Shown piece by piece: positions 32,830 to 38,638 of a stretch of DNA of 38,638 nucleotides. The DNA comes from an uncultured Opitutia bacterium (GTDB lineage: Bacteria > Verrucomicrobiota > Verrucomicrobiia > Opitutales > Opitutaceae). Within the stretch, counting starts at the first letter, position 1. The number at the start of each line of letters is the position of its first letter. The notes below the pieces were generated by a model, which was not told where the DNA came from, did not search any database, and saw only the letters and a list, made by a program, of their open reading frames with translations. The stretch covers positions 1 to 38,638 of the forward strand of contig CAIUWA010000029.1 in the NCBI GenBank assembly GCA_903902745.1, in the 5' to 3' direction. The translations under genes were made by a program, and so were the position numbers.

Positions 32830-35766
32830 TTATCGGGATCCGATTGCAACCGGTGATTCGGCCGTGACCGCAGCGACGGGGGAGTTTTCGCCCCGGTGCA
32901 TTTCAAAGGGGAAGCACTTCGCAGTTTCCAGGATCAGGCTGGAGAATTTGAACTGGCCCTGCTCCAGGCCCTTGACGATCTGGTCGACCGCTGGCCGGTC
33001 ATAATACTCGACGCCGCGGCCCAGCGCATACGTCAGCATCTTCTCCGACAGGCAGTGCAAAAACTCGCCGCGCCGCTTGCTGGCGAGCAGGGCGGTCAGC
33101 TCCACGGCGCCGCCAAAGGTGTCGCCAGTCGTGAGTTTGCCGGCGGTGTCAATCGCCGCCTCGCCGTCCTTTTCGCGCCAGGCACCGATGGCATCAAAAT
33201 TCTCCAGGCCGAATCCAATCGGATCCATGCGGGCATGGCACGAGGCGCAATTGGGGTTTTCCCGGTGCTGCTCCATCTGCTGCCGCAGCGTGCCGGTCAG
33301 CTTGCGCCCCTTGTCGTCGAGGTCGGGCACGTTCGGGGGGGGCGGCGGGGGCGGGGTGCCGAGGAGGTTTTCCAGGACCCACTTGCCGCGCTTGACGGGC
33401 GAGGTGCGCGTCGGGTTCGACGTCAGCGTCAGCACGCTGGCCTGGGTCAGGACGCCGCGGCGCGGGGCACCCACAAGCGAGACTTTCTGGAACTCCTCGC
33501 CGGTGACATCAGGCAGGCCGTAGAACTTCGCGAGCCGTCCGTTGACGAAGGTGTAATCGCCCGTGAGGAATTCAAACACCGGGCGGTCCTGCCGCATGAT
33601 GTTCTCAAAGAAGAGTTCGGTCTCCCGCTGCATCGCGGTGCGCAGTCCCAGATCGTAGTCGGGGAACAGAGACTTGTCGGGTGAGGCGGTATCGAGGCTG
33701 CGGATCTGCAGCCACTGGCCGGCGAAATTATCCACGAGGGCGTGGGCCTTGGCGGAGGCCAGCATCCGGCGGACCTGGGCCTCCAGGTTCGGGCGCAGCT
33801 GGCCGCGTTCGGCCAGCCCGAGCAGTTCCTCGTCCGGCATGCTGCTCCAGAGGAAATAGGACAACCGGGAGGCAAGGGTGAATTCATCCAGCGGCTGGAC
33901 GGTAGTCGCCAGCGCGGCGGAGGGCGGCGGTTCGCCAACAAATAGAAAATGCGGTGAAACGAGCACGGCCTTCATCGCGAGCTTCACGCTGGCCTCGAAG
34001 CTGTCGCCGTGCTTTTCCGCGAGCCCGTAGAGATCCATCAGGCGGTCGATCTCCGCGGGCTGGGCGGGCCGCCGCCAGGCGCGGCGGGTGAAATCGGCCA
34101 TGATGGCGCGGGCCGTCTCGGCATTCAGCGCCGGCTTGGCCGATCGGCCGAAAACCCGGCCGAGGAGTCCCGGCCTTTTGGGCGCGGTGTACTTCGCGAA
34201 GATTTCCTGCAACGGCGCGGGCATGGCCGGCGTGACCACGGGCTCGGACAGATTCACCACCTCGAGGTTCTGGATCGTGAGGCTACGAGCGCGCAGGTTC
34301 GGGTTCTCATTTTTGGGATCCTCGAAATTATTGACGAAGGCGGCGGAGAAATTCCTCGATCCCGGGGTCAGGTGGGCGCGAAACTCGTAAACATAGGGCT
34401 GGGGCACCAGCAGCATGAGCGAAAAAACCCTCTGGGTCACCAGCGGCTCCATCTTGGGAAGTCCAATCACGTCGAAATCCTTGAGCGGCTGCCCGTCGAT
34501 GCGGAACTGCATCCGGGTGGTCTCGGTGCCGGCCTGCTGGGCGTAGGCCTGCGCGCGCAGGAGGTAGTCGCCTTCCTTGGTCACGTTGATGGTCGTGGAG
34601 ACATCCCCGTTTTTCTGCAGGATGCGTTCGCCAGCCTCCGTGAATTTTCCCTCGCCGGTGACGGCGAGCTGGTCGGGGCGGTAACGGCGGGTCGCGGCCG
34701 GCAGAGGGCCCTCGACCTCGATCCATTTCACAAAAACGATCCCCGGCTGCTGTTTACCGAGGCGACCGTTGACCATGATGAGATCGTTGTCGCCGCCGTG
34801 GATGCGCCCGGCCTCGGCCCGGACGCGTTGTTTGCCGGCCGGGAGGCCGACGCGGGCTTCGTAAACGCCGGGATGCGCCTCGTCGGTGGAGAGTTCAAAA
34901 TCCTGGATGAAGGCGTCGTTCACCATGATCGAAATCTTTGTCGGGTCGGGCTTGTTCTTGGTGTCTTCGGTTGAGTTGCTGCCACCGCCCACCAGATTGC
35001 CTCCCGTGGGTTTGGCAAAGGCATGGACCCGCACCAGATAGTCGCCGGCCGCGGCCACCGGCAGCTCCACGGCGACGTCGTCCTCCTCGAGGCTGATCAA
35101 TTGCACCCAGCCGTCGCCCCGGTCGCCGATCGCATTGAACCCGACCTGCGCGAGGCTGGCGGGGAAACGCTGCACCTTGCTTTCAATCGGATCAGTGACG
35201 ATGGCCTGATCGAGGATCTTGTCCGCGGCGGACAGGTATTTCTCCATGAGCACAGGCGGCAGCGAGAGCACGTCGCCGATGTTGTCGAAGCCATAGCCGG
35301 AGTCATCCGGCGGAAAATCGGCGGCCGGCTTGAAGTCCACGCCGATCAGGTCGCGGATGGTATTGTTATATTCCGCGCGATTGAGGCGGCGGATGGTGAC
35401 CCGGCCGGGATCGGGATTGTTCGGGTCGAACTTGAACAGCTCCTTCTCGATCCAGTCGCCGATGACATCGCGCTCGGCCTGGGTCGGCTGCAATTCGGTG
35501 TCGTCGGGCGGCATCTCGTGGGACCGGACGTGATGCAGCACGGTTTCCCAGGTGAGGCGGTCCTTCTCCACATCGGCGACACTCTTGTACACATCCAGCG
35601 CCACATCACCCTTGCTCTTGCCGTTGCCGTGACAGTCGTAGCAGTACTTCTGCAGGAGCGGTGACACGTCCTTTTCGAAGCTGGCATGGACTGCTGCACC
35701 CCGCGCCATACTGGCGAGGACGAGCAGGGCGGTGAAGGGCAGGGCGCTGCGTTGGGGAAACCGCAT
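32830..35766 (-). CDS. Large secreted diheme protein with DUF1587/1592/1588/1585/1595-type domains
   Basis: This 978-residue protein has a signal peptide (about 1-24). An N-terminal heme c site CYDCH at 42-46 lies in the PSC-type cytochrome segment, followed by RLNRAEYNNTIRDLIGVD and FPPDDSGYGFDNIG (DUF1587). Two beta-rich regions (about 215-330 and 375-500) look like carbohydrate-binding sandwiches. RRAWRRPAQPAEIDRLM starts the DUF1595/1592 part; FTLASRLSYFLWSSMPDEEL and GDYTFVNGRLAKFYGL are DUF1592; a second heme c site CASCH at 840-844 (in CASCHARMDPIGFGLENFD) is DUF1588; the end is DUF1585. Likely an outer-face redox protein acting on polymers, but the reaction is unknown. It lies 13 bases after the esterase gene. 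Confidence 0.93.
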   Translation of the reverse strand: MRFPQRSALPFTALLVLASMARGAAVHASFEKDVSPLLQKYCYDCHGNGKSKGDVALDVYKSVADVEKDRLTWETVLHHVRSHEMPPDDTELQPTQAERDVIGDWIEKELFKFDPNNPDPGRVTIRRLNRAEYNNTIRDLIGVDFKPAADFPPDDSGYGFDNIGDVLSLPPVLMEKYLSAADKILDQAIVTDPIESKVQRFPASLAQVGFNAIGDRGDGWVQLISLEEDDVAVELPVAAAGDYLVRVHAFAKPTGGNLVGGGSNSTEDTKNKPDPTKISIMVNDAFIQDFELSTDEAHPGVYEARVGLPAGKQRVRAEAGRIHGGDNDLIMVNGRLGKQQPGIVFVKWIEVEGPLPAATRRYRPDQLAVTGEGKFTEAGERILQKNGDVSTTINVTKEGDYLLRAQAYAQQAGTETTRMQFRIDGQPLKDFDVIGLPKMEPLVTQRVFSLMLLVPQPYVYEFRAHLTPGSRNFSAAFVNNFEDPKNENPNLRARSLTIQNLEVVNLSEPVVTPAMPAPLQEIFAKYTAPKRPGLLGRVFGRSAKPALNAETARAIMADFTRRAWRRPAQPAEIDRLMDLYGLAEKHGDSFEASVKLAMKAVLVSPHFLFVGEPPPSAALATTVQPLDEFTLASRLSYFLWSSMPDEELLGLAERGQLRPNLEAQVRRMLASAKAHALVDNFAGQWLQIRSLDTASPDKSLFPDYDLGLRTAMQRETELFFENIMRQDRPVFEFLTGDYTFVNGRLAKFYGLPDVTGEEFQKVSLVGAPRRGVLTQASVLTLTSNPTRTSPVKRGKWVLENLLGTPPPPPPPNVPDLDDKGRKLTGTLRQQMEQHRENPNCASCHARMDPIGFGLENFDAIGAWREKDGEAAIDTAGKLTTGDTFGGAVELTALLASKRRGEFLHCLSEKMLTYALGRGVEYYDRPAVDQIVKGLEQGQFKFSSLILETAKCFPFEMHRGENSPVAAVTAESPVAIGSR

Positions 35767-35779
35767 GGGGGAAGTCAGA

Positions 35780-36775
35780 TTATTTTTTCAACATGCCGGT
35801 CTCACCCAGCCAGTCAACGAGCCGGGACGGCCAGCTGGAGATGGAAAGCTGGGGCCGGTCGGTGCGGACGCCGAAGCCGTGGCCGCCACTGTTGTAGATG
35901 TGGACCTCGGTGGCCACGTTGGCCGCCTTGTACTTGAGGAAGAGATTGGCCAGCGGTGCGGCCTTTGGGGAGTCGTCAAAGGCGACCACGAAAAACGCCG
36001 GAGGCGTGTTCTTCGGCACCTCGATTTCGCCGCGAGGCACCTCGGCGTAGACCAAGGCCTGAAAATCCGGCCGCGAGCTCAGGCGCTCGACCGGGTCGGC
36101 CGCATCGGCCTTGCCCTCGTCGAAGTGCAGGGCGGAGCCCAGGGCGGGGGCGCCGCCGGCGGAAAAGCCGAGGATGCCGATGTGATTCGGGTTCACGCCC
36201 CATTCCGCGGCGCGGCTGCGCACGAGACGGATGGCGCGCAGGCCGTCCGCCACCGGCTCCACCGTGGTCTTATAGGCCGTGCCCTCCCCGGACTGGTCGC
36301 GCGCCAGCCGGTATTTCAGCACGAAGGCGGCGATGCCGCGGTCAGCCAGCCATTTGGCGAGATCGTAGCCCTCGCGGTCGATCGTCACGAACATGTGGCC
36401 GCCACCGGGGGCGATGACCACTGCGGCGCCGGTCGCCTTGCCCTTGGCGGGCAGGAAGGGCGTGATCGATGGATTGTGGATGTTGAAAATGATCGGGAAG
36501 ACGATGTCCGGCTCCTGCCGGTAGCTGATCTGCTCGGGCTCATCCTTTCGCGCTTCGGAACCGGGGGCGCCATTGGGCCAGAGGGCGACGGGGGCGGGAT
36601 GGGCTGACTCAACCGGAGGCGTGCTCGGGATCGCGGGGCCGTTCGGCGCGGTGTTGGCCGGCATCAGCGGCACAACCTTCGGAGCGGGCCAGTTCGCGGC
36701 GGCGCTAAGCTGGACTGCCGTCAGAAGGGAAAGCGGCAGGATGAGGAAGAGGCAGGACGTATTCCGGAGTTTCAT
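35780..36775 (-). CDS. Secreted alpha/beta hydrolase, probable carbohydrate esterase
   Basis: The protein has 331 residues from ATG 36775 (MKLRNTSCLFL...), with a signal peptide to about residue 26. Catalytic features: oxyanion-type APGGGHMF (about 122-129), nucleophile S206 in LGFSAGGAP, Asp267/268 in VVAFDD and His299 in SGGHGFG. This resembles the alpha/beta hydrolase group that includes secreted acetyl-xylan or pectin esterases. It heads a three-gene run with the DUF1592 and DUF1552 genes. Nearby PL22 suggests deacetylation of pectic material, but that is inference. A perfect dyad lies 46 bases upstream of the start. Confidence 0.85.
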   Translation of the reverse strand: MKLRNTSCLFLILPLSLLTAVQLSAAANWPAPKVVPLMPANTAPNGPAIPSTPPVESAHPAPVALWPNGAPGSEARKDEPEQISYRQEPDIVFPIIFNIHNPSITPFLPAKGKATGAAVVIAPGGGHMFVTIDREGYDLAKWLADRGIAAFVLKYRLARDQSGEGTAYKTTVEPVADGLRAIRLVRSRAAEWGVNPNHIGILGFSAGGAPALGSALHFDEGKADAADPVERLSSRPDFQALVYAEVPRGEIEVPKNTPPAFFVVAFDDSPKAAPLANLFLKYKAANVATEVHIYNSGGHGFGVRTDRPQLSISSWPSRLVDWLGETGMLKK

Positions 36776-36820
36776 GGGGAGGGGTAAACCAAGGGTGGAG
36801 GAGGGGGATTTGAGATCTAG

Positions 36821-36848
36821 CACCGCCAGTCCAAGCATGCTGGCGGTG
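36821..36848 (-). promoter_or_regulatory. Perfect 9-bp dyad upstream of the esterase operon (operator or leader hairpin)
   Basis: CACCGCCAG (36821-36829) and CTGGCGGTG (36840-36848) form a perfect inverted repeat around ten bases. It lies 46 bases upstream of the esterase ATG. Half-site centres are 19 bases apart, about two helical turns, fitting a dimeric regulator. A T-run does not follow, so it is not a simple terminator. It overlaps the predicted transcription start of the promoter at 36855-36884. Confidence 0.55.
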
Positions 36849-36854
36849 AAGGGA

Positions 36855-36884
36855 AACTAACCCAAAAATCCGGGCGGATGTCTA
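36855..36884 (-). promoter_or_regulatory. Weak promoter candidate for the esterase-DUF1592-DUF1552 operon
   Basis: On the - strand TAGACA (complement of 36879-36884) and TTAGTT (complement of 36855-36860) are spaced by 18 bases. The predicted start point falls at the edge of the dyad. The match to consensus is modest. Confidence 0.3.
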
Positions 36885-36923
36885 CGATTTAGACGGGAGG
36901 TGTATCAGTTTACCTAGGATCAA

Positions 36924-36996
36924 CTGTAGGAGCGGCTTCATGCCGCGATGGTTTGGCTAGCAGACCCCTCATCGCGGCATAAAGCCGCTCCTACAG
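36924..36996. repeat. REP/BIME-like palindrome, copy 2
   Basis: Inverted 26-bp arms at 36924-36949 and 36971-36996 have one mismatch that can still pair as G-U in RNA, around a 21-base loop. The arms are nearly identical to the copy at 26675-26746, while the loops differ. It lies downstream of the PL22 gene. Confidence 0.9.
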
Positions 36997-37076
36997 GTTC
37001 AAACGGATGCGTCACAGCCTCGCTGTCTTGGCGGCGACAATTCCGGGCAGATTCAACAGCGGGGTTTAAAGATGGG

Positions 37077-38555
37077 TCACTTGGAATTGGCGACTTCCAC
37101 GGCGTAGACATGACGCACGCCGTACATATTTCCGCTAAAGATCACCCACTTGCTGTCGGGGGTGATGGAGCCGTTGGGCTCGATGCCGCCCTGGCCAGTG
37201 ACGTAATTGTGCTTGGACATGTTCACGAGCTTCTCGCGTGTGACCGTGCCGTCGGGCTGAACCCGGAAGAAATTGATCCACATGCCGTCCTTTTGGAACG
37301 CGACCTGGGTGGGATCGCCGCCGTCGCTCATGAAGAACTTGTTGTCGCGCGAGACATTGAAGTGCACGCCCCACCATTCGGGCTTGAGGTGGTAGCGGAT
37401 TTCCTTGCCGGTATCGATGTTCACGCCGCCGATCCAGAAATCCACGCTGCGGGGGGTCTGCAGGTCGAACCAGATGGTCTTGCCGTCGAAGCTCCAGAAT
37501 TCGTGGCCGGCGATCTCCATGTCCATCGTCCGCTTGTGGCGGAGCTGCATGTCGCTGCCATCCGTCCTGATGGTCCAGACACGGTCGACCTCATGCCAGG
37601 TGCCCTCGTGGCAGAACAGGAGCATATTCGGATCGGTGGGCGAGAACTGCATGTGGTTGATCGAGCCGTATTGATAGCCGACCGTCTTGGCCTCGCCGGT
37701 CTTCAGGTTGGTGAAGATGATCGCCTCGCCGCGCGGGTTGATCGTGCGCCGGGCCAGGCCCTCTTCCTTGTTCACCGCGTACTGCTGGTCCATCGTGAGT
37801 TCCTCCATTTTCTTGCCGGGGAACATGCGTTGCAGCTGGGGCACGGGCTCGCGGTGGGGCGGGGCGGTGATTTTGCCCGTGGGATCCTCGGCGGCGATCG
37901 TAGCCATGGTGAACGTCTCGTCGGCGCTGATGAGCGTGCGTGTGGCGTTCGGCACCTTGCGGGTCACCCCGGTATCGTAGTTATAGGCAAAGACCTCGCC
38001 GCCGCCGAAGGCGCCGGTGCGGTTGGCGGATGCGCCACCCTCAGCCGGAGCGGGGGCGCCCGCGGCTGCAGCGGCCGGTGCCGCAGGAGCAGTCGCTGCC
38101 GGCTGGCCGTCGGCTCCGGGAGCCTGGCCACCCCGCCGCCCACGACCACCGCCACCGCCGGGGCCGGCGCCACCGCGGGTGAAATAGACCTCGCGCGTCC
38201 GCCGCGCCATGTAGCTGCCGCGGCCGCCGGCCACGGCGACATCCGCCTTGGGCGGGGTGCTGCCGAGCTTCGAGATGTCGACCATCATGATGCCGCTCGG
38301 GGAGTTGAAAATATACTTGTCGCCCTGGGGCGAGTAGGAGTTGTCGTGGAAATAGAGCGTCGAGCTGCCCGGTTCGGGGGAGAGCCGGATGATGCGGTGG
38401 CCGGTGTCGGGATCGATCCAGTCGGAGGGAGTGGTCGTATCCATCACCGCCATCACCGGTGGAGTCGGAGTCGCGGCGGGCTGCGCGAAGGCGGCCGGGG
38501 CGAATGACGCCGCAGCGAGGGCGAGAAGCAGGGGGAGGGAGCGGGGGAGGTTCAT
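37077..38555 (-). CDS. Oligogalacturonate lyase-like beta-propeller protein (PL22)
   Basis: This 492-residue protein has a signal peptide (about 1-24). The PL22 oligogalacturonate lyase region is clear: INHMQFSPTDPNMLLFCHEG, WHEVDRVWTIRTDGS, TMDMEIAGHEFWSFDGKTIW, FDLQTPRSVDFWIGG and GVHFNVSRDNKFF, with the His residues expected around the metal site. The family cleaves short unsaturated or saturated pectin oligomers; classical members are cytoplasmic, whereas this one has an export signal. Residues 128-186 are a Gly/Ala/Pro-rich low-complexity insertion inside the propeller. The start has TTCCCCC directly before ATG. Its promoter probably lies partly outside the window. Confidence 0.88.
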   Translation of the reverse strand: MNLPRSLPLLLALAAASFAPAAFAQPAATPTPPVMAVMDTTTPSDWIDPDTGHRIIRLSPEPGSSTLYFHDNSYSPQGDKYIFNSPSGIMMVDISKLGSTPPKADVAVAGGRGSYMARRTREVYFTRGGAGPGGGGGRGRRGGQAPGADGQPAATAPAAPAAAAAGAPAPAEGGASANRTGAFGGGEVFAYNYDTGVTRKVPNATRTLISADETFTMATIAAEDPTGKITAPPHREPVPQLQRMFPGKKMEELTMDQQYAVNKEEGLARRTINPRGEAIIFTNLKTGEAKTVGYQYGSINHMQFSPTDPNMLLFCHEGTWHEVDRVWTIRTDGSDMQLRHKRTMDMEIAGHEFWSFDGKTIWFDLQTPRSVDFWIGGVNIDTGKEIRYHLKPEWWGVHFNVSRDNKFFMSDGGDPTQVAFQKDGMWINFFRVQPDGTVTREKLVNMSKHNYVTGQGGIEPNGSITPDSKWVIFSGNMYGVRHVYAVEVANSK

Positions 38556-38638
38556 GGGGGAAGGGTTGATACCGAGCCTAACGGATGCCGGCAGTGGAAG
38601 TGACGCGATCCCCGCCGTTAATGCAAAATTTATCCCGC

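Larger units (their letters stand above)
36776..37076. other. 301-base intergenic region with hairpin, candidate promoter and REP copy
   Basis: This gap between the PL22 gene end and the esterase start holds the dyad at 36821-36848, a weak - strand promoter candidate, and the REP-like palindrome at 36924-36996. The remaining 80 bases next to the PL22 gene show nothing I can name. Confidence 0.7.

Noticed and set aside
32896-36607. Long + strand open frames opposite the DUF1592, DUF1552 and esterase genes
   Set aside because: They are high-GC antisense shadows with Arg/Gly/Ala-rich composition and no domain signature, while the - strand frames carry clear family motifs.

Overview
This 38.6 kb window is high-GC bacterial chromosome, most likely from a verrucomicrobium of the Opitutaceae (Opitutus/Lacunisphaera-like). 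The evidence is an alternative complex III operon, a paired DUF1592-type cytochrome and DUF1552 protein (typical of Planctomycetes and Verrucomicrobia), a PL22 pectin enzyme, and mostly Shine-Dalgarno-poor starts. Five starts share a C-run directly before the ATG. Taxonomy is inferred from gene content only. No rRNA, tRNA, CRISPR array, prophage or transposase gene was seen.

Region 1 (1-7208, + strand) is one tightly coupled operon. It runs end of actB, actC, actD, actE, actF, a small membrane protein, a CcoN-like heme-copper oxidase subunit, a CcoO-like monoheme cytochrome and a CcoP-like monoheme cytochrome, then a terminator. Alternative complex III oxidises quinol and passes electrons to c-type hemes or an oxidase. 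The notable point is that the CcoN-like subunit keeps the cbb3 fold signature but has lost all six heme/CuB histidines and the catalytic tyrosine. The CcoO- and CcoP-like partners keep their heme c motifs. This looks like a catalytically dead 'pseudo-cbb3' module wired to complex III.

Region 2 (7283-12869, - strand) holds housekeeping genes: hldD (LPS heptose), proC, a sensorless response regulator/histidine kinase, folD, an SH3-like exported protein and a pseudouridine synthase. Region 3 (12972-17200, + strand) has a flavodoxin-less CysJ-like reductase, the fatty-acid set fabG-acpP-fabF and a lytic transglycosylase lipoprotein. Region 4 (17313-28520, mixed strands) has rpmB, a MidA-type methyltransferase divergent from a CtpA protease, tsaD, a Ser/Thr kinase upstream of rpoN, a HesB/IscA protein, a MenG/UbiE methyltransferase, an HU-like protein, hisS, cdd and a dGTPase-like protein.

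Region 5 (28754-38555, all - strand) is accessory and carbohydrate-oriented: a PL22 oligogalacturonate lyase, a secreted alpha/beta esterase, a large diheme DUF1592 protein, a Tat-exported DUF1552 protein and a membrane spermidine-synthase-like fusion. The esterase, DUF1592 and DUF1552 genes form an apparent operon headed by a perfect dyad. Two copies of a REP/BIME-like palindrome lie in intergenic regions at 26675 and 36924.
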